Below are positions 54,285 through 62,436 of a DNA stretch of 64,000 bases, one piece after another. Each line of letters opens with the position of its first letter. Within the stretch, counting starts at the first letter, position 1. The translations under genes were made by a program, and so were the position numbers. The notes beneath the pieces are model-generated. The model was given only the letters and a program-made list of their open reading frames with translations, was not told where the DNA came from and searched no databases. The stretch is from Streptomyces griseoflavus (lineage in GTDB: Bacteria; Actinomycetota; Actinomycetes; Streptomycetales; Streptomycetaceae), in the NCBI RefSeq assembly GCF_014649995.1, contig NZ_BMUC01000002.1, forward strand, positions 442,550 to 506,549, given 5' to 3'.

Positions 54285-54660
54285 GCCGGTGCCCATGGGT
54301 CGTGAAGGTCACCGCCATAGACGTGGACCGGGCTATGTCCGAACACAGCTGGGCGAACCTTCGGTACGCGGTCGGTTCCCCTCCTCCGAAGCCGACACCG
54401 AGGCACCCGGCGGCATCGAGTTCGACCGCCCATGCCAGCACACGCTCCCTGACGAGCGCGGCGGTGTGCTTGGGCGCGTAGCAGTAGGCGCAGTGGAGCT
54501 CGCAGGCGTTGGTCAGCGCGACGGACAGGTACCGGGGAGCACGGGAGAATTGCTCAGCGGGAACAGGCACCTCGTCGAATAGCACGTTCATCCCGGAGAC
54601 ACGGTCAAACAGGTGAACACCAGCTGCGGACAGGCGAATCTTGCACGTCACCGACAGCAT
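54217..54660 (-). pseudogene. N-terminal fragment of a radical SAM enzyme
   Basis: The 147-residue frame starts normally and has the radical SAM cluster motif CxxxCxxC in NACELHCAYCYAPKH, then the GGGEP-type SAM-binding segment (GFGGGEPTAYRRF). It stops after LTPELVESLGPL, where the barrel has only begun; family members have roughly 300-400 residues. The last residues are read through the opposite-strand methylase fragment. A deletion joining the two genes is the simplest explanation. The iron-sulfur motif is intact, but the enzyme should be inactive. Confidence 0.65.
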
Positions 54661-54819
54661 GATGCCACCGCTGCCGGTGATGCCGGGAGGGACGATGCAA
54701 GATCGTCGGTGCAGAGCCCGTAGTGGGGCGTCGGGAGTGTTGTAACTGGGCGCGGCACTATGAGGGCGCCACGGCGACGACCAGCGTCAAGGTGGAGCGG
54801 CTGTAGGAATGACGGCTGG

Positions 54820-54848
54820 GGTCCCCGATGCGGTCGGCCCCGGGGACC
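54820..54848 (-). terminator. Probable terminator of the DUF488 module
   Basis: GGTCCCCG (54820-54827) and CGGGGACC (54841-54848) form an 8-bp stem with a 13-nt loop, 20 bp beyond the stop of the minus-strand gene that ends at 54868. Confidence 0.5.
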
Positions 54849-54867
54849 GTGCCCTGCGTACTCACCC

Positions 54868-55686
54868 TTACAGGTCGAACAGACTCTCCTGGAAGTTCGC
54901 GACGACATCCCGTCGCGGGTAGAACAGGCCCAACAGCAGAAAGGTCTTGGGGCGGGCCGCGACGTTTCCGACGAAGCAGTGCACGGCCTTCTCCGGAGAG
55001 ACCATCCGGTCGAACCAGCGCTCGCGGAGCTTCCCCTCCACGGCGTCCGGCCCGTACTGGCGAAGGAACTTGCGGTACGACTCACCCGCCTCCCAGTCCC
55101 TCAGCCCCATATCGTGGCCGCCGCACCCCTGATCCGCACATCGGAAGCTGTACCGGAACTCAAGCGGCACCCACTCCAGCTGGCGAAGGTCCTGCGCGAG
55201 TAGATCCAACTGATCGGCCAAGGCTGCCTTCGAAGCGGGCCAGGGCTCGGCAGGAGCGAAGCGGAAGCCAGTGAACTCCGCTGGACGGAAGACGCCGAGC
55301 GATGTGCCCCGCACCTCCTGGTCTCGCTTTATGGAGCACAGGGACGGCGCCACGAGAGGCCGAACATGCGAGAAGCGTTCTCGCCAGCCGTCCGCTGTCC
55401 CGAGGCGCTCGATCACCTTGAGGGTCTGCAGATTGGGGCGCAAGCTCTCGGGACGGCGGTCCCCATGGTGTCGCTGCACGTCGACCTCGACGATCGAGTA
55501 CTTGGCGAACTGGCTTTCTTCGTTCAGCAGCCGGAACGGAACCGGGAAGAGCCGCACATGCTGGGGCGTCCCCTGGTCGAGCCGTATGCCAGCCACGCAG
55601 CTCGTCTCGTGGTACTTCGCGGACAGTTCCGGATAGGTCTTGACCGTGATCATGATCCGTGCGCGCTGCCATTTCCCCGATCCCAT
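54868..55686 (-). CDS. Conserved partner protein of HTH-DUF488
   Basis: Soluble protein of 272 residues. I do not know a family name, but I recall the same protein type beside DUF488 genes. Conserved-looking pieces are ITVKTYPELSAKYHETSC at the start, RLFPVPFRLL, a possible zinc site with two Cys (FRCADQGCGGHDMGL, about residue 185) and a hydrophobic C-terminus (FLLLGLFYPRRDV). The start ATG 55686 follows GGAGGGGG. It is 86 bp downstream of the DUF488 gene on the same strand, and probably in the same operon. The function is unknown. Confidence 0.7.
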   Translation of the reverse strand: MGSGKWQRARIMITVKTYPELSAKYHETSCVAGIRLDQGTPQHVRLFPVPFRLLNEESQFAKYSIVEVDVQRHHGDRRPESLRPNLQTLKVIERLGTADGWRERFSHVRPLVAPSLCSIKRDQEVRGTSLGVFRPAEFTGFRFAPAEPWPASKAALADQLDLLAQDLRQLEWVPLEFRYSFRCADQGCGGHDMGLRDWEAGESYRKFLRQYGPDAVEGKLRERWFDRMVSPEKAVHCFVGNVAARPKTFLLLGLFYPRRDVVANFQESLFDL

Positions 55687-55772
55687 GGTTGCCCCCTCCA
55701 CTGATCTCCCGATCTGATTGGAGGAGAGGCATGCGCCACCGGCAAGGGCGCGTACAGGAGCGACGGACGAAG

Positions 55773-56453
55773 TCAGGCCAGGGGAATGACGGGCACCGCG
55801 GCCCGTTTGCGGACCGTGTCCAGAACGACCTGCCGGTGGCAGCGGCTCTCGTCCTTCTCGAAGCACAGGACCGCGACCCGGGACTGGCGGGCATGCTCCG
55901 CGAGGCGCTCAAGATCGGTCTGCGCCTCCTCGGACCGCAGCACCCCACGGAACCGGGCCCGGCCCTCGTCGAGCCGGCCGTCCCAGAACGGCGCCCGGTT
56001 GTCCTTGGGATTGCCCAGGCCACGCAGGTGCGTGTACTCGATGCCGGCCTCGGTAAGTGCCTCCCCGAGGCGGGTCTTGCTGAAGCCCTTCTTGCGGCTG
56101 ATCGGCGTGAGCCGTACGTCCGCCACGACATCAATACGGCTGTCGAGGAGCGAGGCGACGAAGGAGTCGATGTCCCGGCCTTCGTACCCAGCGGACCAGA
56201 GGCCGGGAGCGACCTTGGTCTCCTGGAAGAGCTCATCGAGGGAGACCTCAAGTGCCTCGGCGACTGCTCCGACGGTGAAGAAACCTGGCTGGATCGCTCC
56301 CTCGCTCTCCAGTCGGGCCAGCGTTCCAACGGCGACGCCGGCTTCCTTGGCGAGCCGCTCCCGCGACCACCCTCGACCCTCCCGCCTCGCTCGCACGCGC
56401 TGGGCGAGTGCTCGGTCGTGGTCGTGGGGACGCGCTGAGTGATGGCTTGCCAT
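55773..56453 (-). CDS. HTH (XRE) - DUF488 fusion protein
   Basis: Protein of 226 residues with two domains. The N-terminal XRE-type helix-turn-helix is about 15-75 (ALAQRVRARREGRGWSRERL, AGVAVGTLARLE). The DUF488 domain is about 85-225 (WSAGYEGRDIDSFVASLL, VVADVRLTPISRKKGFSK, LRGLGNPKDNRAPFW, and the Cys-containing VLCFEKDESRCHRQVV). Stand-alone DUF488 proteins are about 120-180 residues, so the added DNA-binding domain suggests a regulator or DNA-targeted enzyme. The start is ATG 56453. It is the last gene before the tRNA end of the island, where an integrase would normally stand. Confidence 0.8.
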   Translation of the reverse strand: MASHHSARPHDHDRALAQRVRARREGRGWSRERLAKEAGVAVGTLARLESEGAIQPGFFTVGAVAEALEVSLDELFQETKVAPGLWSAGYEGRDIDSFVASLLDSRIDVVADVRLTPISRKKGFSKTRLGEALTEAGIEYTHLRGLGNPKDNRAPFWDGRLDEGRARFRGVLRSEEAQTDLERLAEHARQSRVAVLCFEKDESRCHRQVVLDTVRKRAAVPVIPLA

Positions 56454-56600
56454 GTGTCGTGATCCTAAGGGCGGTTGAGGCGGGCGGGCATAGTGTTCCC
56501 GGCCGACTGCGGGGCTGGATTCGCGAACGCGCAGGTGTGAGTGCCCTCAGCCGCCGCACTTGAGACGGCCTCACCAGCCACCCCCTGGGAGAGCCCGACC

Positions 56601-56625
56601 AAGATCTTCTCCCAGATTTCTCCCA
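56601..56625. repeat. 25-bp direct repeat inside the island, right copy
   Basis: Identical to 43328-43352 and in the same orientation, 69 bp inside the right att repeat. It is a possible integrase arm-type site. Confidence 0.6.
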
Positions 56626-56644
56626 TACGATCTCCAGAAACCCC

Positions 56645-56681
56645 TCAGGGGCCTGATCCACTCACTGGATCAGGCCCCTGA
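56645..56681 (-). terminator. Hairpin downstream of tRNA-Pro
   Basis: TCAGGGGCCTGATCCA (56645-56660) pairs with TGGATCAGGCCCCTGA (56666-56681) through a 16-bp stem and a CTCAC loop, 16 bp beyond the tRNA 3' end. It is the probable tRNA terminator. Confidence 0.75.
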
Positions 56682-56693
56682 CCTGGTACTTCA

Positions 56694-56738
56694 CTGTCGG
56701 GGTGGCGGGATTTGAACCCACGACCTCTTCGTCCCGAA
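56694..56738 (-). repeat. Right att site within tRNA-Pro
   Basis: A 45-bp exact direct repeat of 43183-43227. It overlaps the 3' 42 nt of the intact tRNA-Pro gene, so integration leaves the tRNA functional. Together with the left copy it bounds about 13.5 kb. Confidence 0.9.
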
Positions 56739-56770
56739 CGAAGCGCGCTGCCAAGCTGCGCTACACCCCG
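56697..56770 (-). tRNA. tRNA-Pro (anticodon CGG)
   Basis: A 74-nt cloverleaf on the minus strand. The 7-bp acceptor stem is CGGGGTG/CACCCCG with discriminator A. The D-arm includes AGCGCAGCTTGGCAGCGC, the anticodon stem is CTTCG/CGAAG around loop TTCGGGA (anticodon CGG, reading CCG), and the T-loop is TTCAAAT (GGTTCAAATCC). The 3' CCA is not encoded. It is the integration target of the island to its left. Confidence 0.97.
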
Positions 56771-56818
56771 AGTGTCGCTGCTGTCGCGGCGACGACGTTT
56801 ACTTTAGCCCACTGCTCG

Positions 56819-57589
56819 CTAGACACGAAATCCGGTTTTCGAGCGGCGGCGGACCGGGTTCGGGCGGGCGTGGTCCAGGGCCACGAGGAGGACGGCCAGG
56901 GCGTAGAAGGAGAGGCCGGTGAGGAGGGCGTTCGCGAGGACGCTGCGGTAGCCGTGCCGGGAGACGTCGAGGAAGGGGTAGAGGTAGGCGCTGGGGGAGC
57001 CGGGGAGGAGTTCGCCCCGGGCGAGGGTGAAGGCCAGGTAGGCGAGGGGGTAGGCGAGCCAGGTCGCGGCCTGGCGGAGGTGCGTGCGGGCCGGCGGGGA
57101 GAGCAGGAGCCAGTCGAGCAGCGCGGCGATCGGGAGGACCGTGTGCAGGGTGTGGGCGGCCAGGGCGGCCGGCCAGGCCGGGCCCGAGGGTGCGGGCGCC
57201 ATCGAGAAGGGCGGGGTGGCGTCCGCGAGGAGCAGGTGGTGGACCAGGGCCGCCATGACGACGTAGAGGAGGGCCGCTCCCGTGACGGCGCCCGGCAGGG
57301 GATGGCGGGCGCACCATGCGCGGCGGGCGGAGGCCGCCATGACCACGGCCAGCACGAGCGCGCTCTGGACGGCGAAGTAGCTCAGGACGCGGGCCGGGCT
57401 GCCGAGGAGGAGCAGGACCAGCACCGCGGCCGTCGCGAGCAGGGCCAGGAGGGTGCGGTACGCCGCCGCCACCGGGCGGCGTACCAGGGGTATGACGGCT
57501 CTGGCGGGGACGGCGGAGGGCAGCAGCCGGGACGTCCTGCGCGGCAGGGCGGGCAGGTCCGGCATGTCCCTGGGTATCGGGGCGGTCAT
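56819..57589 (-). CDS. Pr6Pr family membrane protein
   Basis: Integral membrane protein of 256 residues with six hydrophobic segments in the FAR-17a/AIG1-like Pr6Pr arrangement. Polar residues lie within helices (HTLHTVLPIAALLDWLLLSP, TWLAYPLAYLAFTLARGEL), as does the conserved YLYPFLDVSRHGY loop near residue 205. The family function in bacteria is unclear; eukaryotic relatives hydrolyse fatty acid esters of hydroxy fatty acids. The start is ATG 57589. It is the first core gene to the right of the tRNA. Confidence 0.8.
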   Translation of the reverse strand: MTAPIPRDMPDLPALPRRTSRLLPSAVPARAVIPLVRRPVAAAYRTLLALLATAAVLVLLLLGSPARVLSYFAVQSALVLAVVMAASARRAWCARHPLPGAVTGAALLYVVMAALVHHLLLADATPPFSMAPAPSGPAWPAALAAHTLHTVLPIAALLDWLLLSPPARTHLRQAATWLAYPLAYLAFTLARGELLPGSPSAYLYPFLDVSRHGYRSVLANALLTGLSFYALAVLLVALDHARPNPVRRRSKTGFRV

Positions 57590-57644
57590 GCACCCCAGCG
57601 TGAGCGGACGGGGGAGACGCGGCGATGCGGGTGGGCCGGACGGG

Positions 57645-58592
57645 TTACCGCCGGCCGATGCCGCCCTCGTCGCGGCCGACGAGGGTGAGCAGGGTCGCTT
57701 CAGGGGGGCACGCGAAGCGGACCGGGGTGTAGCGGCTGGTGCCGCAGCCCGCGGAGACGTAGAGGTAGGAGGTGCGGCCCTCCGCCGTGTGGGTGGAGAG
57801 GTCCTTCACGCGGTCCGTGTCCAGGTCGCAGTTGGTGACCAGGGCGCCGTAGAAGGGGATGCAGAGCTGGCCGCCGTGGGTGTGGCCGGCGAGGACCAGG
57901 GGGTAGCCGTCGGCGGTGAAGGAGTCCAGGACGCGCAGGTAGGGGGCGTGGACGACGCCCATGGAGAAGTCCGCCGCGTCCGAGGGGCCGCCCGCCACCT
58001 CCAGGTAGCGGTCGCGCTTGATGTGCGGGTCGTCCAGGCCGGTCAGCTCGATCGACGTGCCCTCGATCTTCAGGGTGCCCCTGGTGTTGGTGAGGTTGAG
58101 CCAGCCCGCGGAGTCGAACCCGTCCCGCAGGTCCTCCCACGGGTTGTGGACCGCGCCGACCACCGGGGGGTTGCCGTTCAGGCCGTGCCGGCCCTGGAGC
58201 TTCTCGATCAGGTAGCGGCCGGGGTTGCGCGGGGTGGGGCCGTAGTAGTCGTTGGAGCCGAAGACGTACGCGCCCGGGAACTCCATGAGGGGGCCGAGTG
58301 CGTCGAGGACCTCGGGGACGCCCTCCGGGTCGGACAGGTTGTCGCCCGTGTTGATCACGAAGTCGGGGCGCAGGCCCGCCAGGGAGCGCAGCCAGCGCTG
58401 CTTCTTGCGCTGGCCGCCGACCATGTGGATGTCGGAGACGTGCAGCACGCGCAGGGGGCGCATCCCGGACGGCAGGACGGGGACGGTCACCCGTCGGAGG
58501 CGGAAGGAGCGGGCCTCGAAGCCCGCCGCGTACAGCAGCCCGGCAGCGCCGGCCGCCATGATTCCGAGGGGGATTCCGTATCGCGCGCGCAT
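57645..58592 (-). CDS. Metallophosphoesterase (membrane-anchored)
   Basis: Calcineurin-like phosphoesterase of 315 residues. An N-terminal membrane helix (about 7-24) is followed by the two-metal site motifs in order: VSDIHM (DxH), NTGDNLSD (GDN), FGSNDYYG (in place of GNHD), VVHAPY and LAGHTHGGQL (GHTH). Its anchor suggests action at the membrane, as in YkuE-type phosphoesterases. The His of the GNHD motif is replaced by Asp-Tyr (SNDYY), a common variant in this group. The start is ATG 58592. Confidence 0.92.
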   Translation of the reverse strand: MRARYGIPLGIMAAGAAGLLYAAGFEARSFRLRRVTVPVLPSGMRPLRVLHVSDIHMVGGQRKKQRWLRSLAGLRPDFVINTGDNLSDPEGVPEVLDALGPLMEFPGAYVFGSNDYYGPTPRNPGRYLIEKLQGRHGLNGNPPVVGAVHNPWEDLRDGFDSAGWLNLTNTRGTLKIEGTSIELTGLDDPHIKRDRYLEVAGGPSDAADFSMGVVHAPYLRVLDSFTADGYPLVLAGHTHGGQLCIPFYGALVTNCDLDTDRVKDLSTHTAEGRTSYLYVSAGCGTSRYTPVRFACPPEATLLTLVGRDEGGIGRR

Positions 58593-58696
58593 GGGTCCAT
58601 CGTGTCAGACCCCGGGGGGTTCCTCCGAACGCCCTCCGGTGCGGCGGGCGTTAAAAGGGCAGGCGTCCTCGCTCGCGCACCTGCGACAATCGAGTC

Positions 58697-59161
58697 ATGA
58701 CCACGCTCAAGTCGAAGCTGCACGCCGACCTCAACGCCGCGATCAAGGAGCGTGACGAGCTCCGCTCCTCGACGCTCCGGCTGACGCTCGCCGCGATCAC
58801 CAAGGAGGAGGTCGCGGGCAAGGAGAAGCGCGAGCTCTCCGACGACGAGGTGCAGAAGGTGATCACCCGCGAGGCGAAGAAGCGCCGCGAGGCGGCGGAC
58901 GCCTTCGCGCAGGGCGGGCGTCCCGAGCAGTCGGAGCGGGAGAAGGCGGAGGGCGAGGTGCTGGCCGCGTACCTGCCCAAGCAGCTGTCCGACGAGGAGC
59001 TGGACGCGATCGTCTCCCAGGCGGTGGAGGAGGCGAAGGCGGCGGGTGCCGAGGGGCCGCGGGCCATGGGCGCCGTGATGAAGATCGTGAACCCGAAGGT
59101 CGCCGGGCAGGCGGAGGGCGGCCGGGTGGCGGCCGCGGTGAAGAGGCTGCTGGCCGGCTGA
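58697..59161 (+). CDS. GatB/YqeY domain protein
   Basis: Small soluble protein of 154 residues covering the YqeY domain (LKSKLHADLNAAIKERDELR, LRLTLAAITKEEV, YLPKQLSDEELDAIV, MGAVMKIVNPKVAGQAEGGRV). The fold is shared with the tail of GatB amidotransferase, which binds tRNA. The stand-alone role is unknown. The start ATG 58697 has no Shine-Dalgarno and may be leaderless. A very strong terminator follows. Confidence 0.93.
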   Translation: MTTLKSKLHADLNAAIKERDELRSSTLRLTLAAITKEEVAGKEKRELSDDEVQKVITREAKKRREAADAFAQGGRPEQSEREKAEGEVLAAYLPKQLSDEELDAIVSQAVEEAKAAGAEGPRAMGAVMKIVNPKVAGQAEGGRVAAAVKRLLAG

Positions 59162-59200
59162 GCCGGCGGGAGACGGTCCCGCCGAGGGCGGCCGGGTAGT

Positions 59201-59251
59201 ACGCCGGACGGCCCCTGACCCCGATCTACGGGGTCAGGGGCCGTCCGGCGT
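59201..59251. terminator. Bidirectional terminator between yqeY-like gene and pbp
   Basis: A 22-bp uninterrupted stem. The left arm is 59201-59222 (ACGCCGGACGGCCCCTGACC then CC) and its exact complement is 59230-59251, with loop GATCTAC. It is the strongest hairpin in the window and lies between two convergent genes. Confidence 0.9.
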
Positions 59252-59283
59252 GGTGCTCCGGGTCGCCGGGCAGGCCGGTCGGG

Positions 59284-61590
59284 TCAGTCGCGTCCTCCGG
59301 GCCCGTTGCCCGGGCCGCGGACGAAGCCCTCCGGGATGGAGAAGGTCGGGTCCGGCTCGGTGCCCCCGTTGCCGCCTCCGCCGTTTCCGTTGCGGCCCCC
59401 GTCGCCGTTGCCGCCGCCGATCAGGCCGCCGATGAGGCCCCCGTCGCCGTTGTTGCCGTCGTCACCGCGGCCGCCGCCCTCGCCGCCGCGGTCACCGTCG
59501 CCGTCACGGTCGGGGTCCTTGGCGTCCGGGACGTCCACCAGGTTGAAGGACGGGGCCTCCTTGCCGGACAGGGCGCCGGTCATGGCGTCCTTCCAGATGG
59601 GGCCGGGGACCGCGCCACCGAAGACCAGTGCGTGGTACCGGCCGCCGATCCTGATGTTCTTCATCTCGACCTTCTGGCTGGCGCTGCCCACCCAGACGGC
59701 GCCCGACATGTTCGGCGTGTAGCCGACGAACCAGGCGTTCCTGCGCTCGTCCGTCGTACCCGTCTTACCGGCGTTGGCGCGGTCGCTGAGACCGGCCGCC
59801 TGGCCCGTACCGGAGTCGACCACGCCCTGGAGCAGGGTGTTGATCGTGTCGGCGGTCTTCTCGCTCATCGCGCGGGAGCACGTGGACTTCGGCACCTCCA
59901 GCGATGCCTGCTCGTCGCCGACCTTCTGGGTGATCGACTCGATGGCGACCGGCGTGCAGTACATGCCCCGGGCGGCGAAGGCGGCGTACGAGCTCGCCAT
60001 CGTCAGCGGGGAGAGGCCGGTGGAGCCGAGGGTCATCGAGGAGGGGACCTCGGGGATCTTCTTGCCGTTGCCCTGGACCACGCCGAGCTTGTCGGTCATG
60101 GTGACCACCGGGCACATGCCGATGTCCTCGATCATCTGCACGAAGTAGGTGTTGACCGACAGGGCCATCGCTTCCTTGAGCGGGTACGGCCCGACCTCGG
60201 CCTCGTTCTCGTTCGAGAGTTTGTAGTTCGCGTCGTTCACCCAGGGCTTCTCGCACCCGCGCACGGTCTTCGGGTACGGCATCTCGTACGGGGCGGAGTA
60301 GGTCTGGGTCGGGGGCCTGCCCTCCTCGATGGCGGCGGCGGCCACGAACGGCTTGAACGTCGAACCCGTCGGGAAGCCGAAGTTGGAGCCGCCCCAGGCG
60401 TTGTCGACCGAGAAGTTGATCTCCGTCTCGTTCTTGCCGTAGCCGTACGGCTTGGACTGGCCCATCGCGACGATCTTGCCGGTGCCGGGTTCGACCAGGG
60501 TGCTCGCCGCGGCGACGGAGTCCGACTGGTTGACGTGGTCCTTGAGCGACTTCTGCACCGACTCCTGCGCCTGCGGGTCGAGCGTGGTGCGGATGGTCAG
60601 GCCGCCCTGGTTCCAGACCTTCGCCCGGTCCTCACGGGTCTTGCCGAAGACCGGGTCGTTGAGGAAGACCTTCTCCACGTACTTGCAGAAGAAGCCCGCG
60701 CCCTTGGTGGCGGTGATGCAGCCGTTCTTGGGCTTGCTGACGTCCAGGCCCAGCGGGCTCTCCGCGGCCTTCGCCGCCTCCTCCCGGGAGATGTCGCCGA
60801 CCTCGGCCATCCGCTGGATGACCGTGTTGCGCCGCTTCGTCGCCTCCGCCTCGTCGTTGACCGGGTCGTAGCGGCTCGGGGACTGGACCAGGCCGGCGAG
60901 GAGGGCGGACTCCTGGAGGTTGAGGTCCTTGGCGGGCTTGGAGAAGTAGCGCCGGGCGGCCGCCTCGACGCCGTAGGCCTGCTGGCCGAAGAAGGTGATG
61001 TTCAGGTAGTTCTCGAGGATCTTCTTCTTGCCCAGCTCCTCCTCGACCTGGATCGCGTACTTGAGTTCGGCGATCTTGCGGCCGATGGTCTGCTGGGTGG
61101 CCTGCGCGACCTTCGTCGGGTCGTCGCCCGCCTCCTCGACGAAGACGTTCTTCACGTACTGCTGGGTGAGCGTGGACGCGCCCTCGGAGACCTCACCGCT
61201 GCGCGCGTTCTTGTTGAGGGCGCGCAGGACGCCCTTCAGGTCCACCGCGCCGTGCTCGTAGAAGCGCGAGTCCTCGATGGCGACGATCGCCTTCTGCAGG
61301 TACGGCGAGATGTCCTTGAGCTCGACCACCGTGCGGTCGCGCGAGTAGACGGTGGCGATGGTGCCGCCGTCGGCGTCGAGGATGGTGGTGCGCTGGCTCA
61401 GCGGCGGGGTCTTGAGGTTGGCCGGGAGCTCGTCGAAGCTCTCGACCGATCCCTTGGCCGCGAGGCCCAGCGCGCCCACCGCGGGCAGCGCGATGCCGGC
61501 CATGACGGCTCCCGCGAGGACACTGACACCGAGGAACTTGGCGGCCTGCTGCGTGGGAGACAGACCACCGCCCGAGCGCTTCTTTGGCAT
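59284..61590 (-). CDS. Class A penicillin-binding protein
   Basis: Bifunctional peptidoglycan synthase of 768 residues. It has an N-terminal membrane anchor (about 18-45). The GT51 glycosyltransferase follows (VAIEDSRFYEHGAVD with the catalytic Glu, STLTQQYVKN, KILENYLN). The transpeptidase has the SxxK motif in TGSTFKPF, SxN in LSVNTYF and KTGTT. The C-terminal 90 residues are a Gly/Asp/Asn-rich low-complexity tail outside the membrane. The start is ATG 61590. It is divergent from wblA, and this neighbourhood (pbp-wblA) is conserved in Streptomyces. Confidence 0.96.
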   Translation of the reverse strand: MPKKRSGGGLSPTQQAAKFLGVSVLAGAVMAGIALPAVGALGLAAKGSVESFDELPANLKTPPLSQRTTILDADGGTIATVYSRDRTVVELKDISPYLQKAIVAIEDSRFYEHGAVDLKGVLRALNKNARSGEVSEGASTLTQQYVKNVFVEEAGDDPTKVAQATQQTIGRKIAELKYAIQVEEELGKKKILENYLNITFFGQQAYGVEAAARRYFSKPAKDLNLQESALLAGLVQSPSRYDPVNDEAEATKRRNTVIQRMAEVGDISREEAAKAAESPLGLDVSKPKNGCITATKGAGFFCKYVEKVFLNDPVFGKTREDRAKVWNQGGLTIRTTLDPQAQESVQKSLKDHVNQSDSVAAASTLVEPGTGKIVAMGQSKPYGYGKNETEINFSVDNAWGGSNFGFPTGSTFKPFVAAAAIEEGRPPTQTYSAPYEMPYPKTVRGCEKPWVNDANYKLSNENEAEVGPYPLKEAMALSVNTYFVQMIEDIGMCPVVTMTDKLGVVQGNGKKIPEVPSSMTLGSTGLSPLTMASSYAAFAARGMYCTPVAIESITQKVGDEQASLEVPKSTCSRAMSEKTADTINTLLQGVVDSGTGQAAGLSDRANAGKTGTTDERRNAWFVGYTPNMSGAVWVGSASQKVEMKNIRIGGRYHALVFGGAVPGPIWKDAMTGALSGKEAPSFNLVDVPDAKDPDRDGDGDRGGEGGGRGDDGNNGDGGLIGGLIGGGNGDGGRNGNGGGGNGGTEPDPTFSIPEGFVRGPGNGPGGRD

Positions 61591-62019
61591 GGGAGCAGCC
61601 TACGTTCTCATTCGCCGGACAAGCGCAAATGCCTTGGCCTAAGCTGCACTCAACTGTCACAGCAGTGAGGCCACGTATCAATACGTCCGGCGACCCCGAA
61701 TCGTTCCGGACCCTCTCGGGTTTCTTCATATGAAGTGCGTCGAGGGGTGTTGAGTCCGTGTCCGTATCCGCCTCGTGTGTCACGCGGTGCCCGTTGTGAC
61801 GCAACTGAACTGACCCGGAACGCCCCCTATGCCGCGCATGTCGCCCCCTCACTCCCCCGGGTGATCTGCCGCTTACCCATAGTCCGTTCGGACCATTCAA
61901 GATTGGGCCCGCTGGGGGTGTTGCGCCGTGCCCACCTTCCGTAACGTCCTCAACTGGCGGCGGTGAATATGCCGCTGCCGCCGTGGGGGAGCCTCGATTC
62001 GGGAGAGGACGGCGCCGGT
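61591..62019 (+). promoter_or_regulatory. Long pbp-wblA intergenic region with palindrome
   Basis: About 430 bp, AT-richer than the genes, between the divergent pbp and wblA. It contains ACGTAT-CA-ATACGT (61673-61686), a perfect 6-2-6 dyad about 85 bp before pbp. The long distance to wblA suggests a long 5' leader or several regulator sites, in keeping with a developmental gene. In-frame GTG 61963 and ATG 61969 upstream of the listed wblA start are also in this stretch. No other gene is visible. Confidence 0.45.
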
Positions 62020-62358
62020 ATGGGCTGGGTTACCGACTGGAGTGCGCAGGCTGCCTGCCGCACTACCGATCCGGATGAACTGTTCGTTCAAGGAGCAGCG
62101 CAGAACAGGGCCAAGGCGGTGTGCACCGGATGCCCGGTACGCACCGAATGTCTGGCCGACGCGCTGGACAACCGCGTCGAGTTCGGCGTGTGGGGAGGCA
62201 TGACGGAGCGTGAGCGCCGCGCGCTGCTGCGCCGGCGGCCGACCGTGACGTCGTGGCGCAGGCTGCTGGAGACCGCGCGCTCGGAGTACGAGCGGGGGAC
62301 GGGGGTCGTGTCCCTCGACGACGACGAGGTGTACGAGAGCTACGCGGCGGTGAGCTGA
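62020..62358 (+). CDS. wblA: WhiB-family iron-sulfur regulator WblA
   Basis: Wbl protein of 112 residues. The four cluster-binding Cys are in AACRTTDP, then AVCTGCPVRTEC, and the family G[V/I]WGG turn is in FGVWGGMTERERRALLRRR. A basic C-terminal helix follows. The sequence and its position next to a class A PBP and ArsA-like genes identify it as WblA, a pleiotropic developmental regulator that represses antibiotic production in Streptomyces (known from the family). The start ATG 62020 follows GGGAGAGG; GTG 61963 would give 131 residues. Confidence 0.93.
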   Translation: MGWVTDWSAQAACRTTDPDELFVQGAAQNRAKAVCTGCPVRTECLADALDNRVEFGVWGGMTERERRALLRRRPTVTSWRRLLETARSEYERGTGVVSLDDDEVYESYAAVS

Positions 62359-62364
62359 GGGCCT

Positions 62365-62428
62365 CGGGGGTGTTCGGCCCCCGGTCGTCCCGCCCGGGTT
62401 CCCCGGCAGGAGCGCGGCTGGGCGCTCC
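62365..62428. terminator. Two small hairpins between wblA and the ArsA-like gene
   Basis: CGGGGG/CCCCCG (62365-62370 and 62378-62383, 7-nt loop) and GGAGCGC/GCGCTCC (62409-62415 and 62422-62428, 6-nt loop) lie between convergent stops. Confidence 0.5.
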
Positions 62429-62436
62429 AGGGCGCC

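Noticed and set aside
59632-61668. Long plus-strand open frame opposite the penicillin-binding protein gene
   Set aside because: Exact antisense of a well-supported gene, no family motif and no ribosome site.
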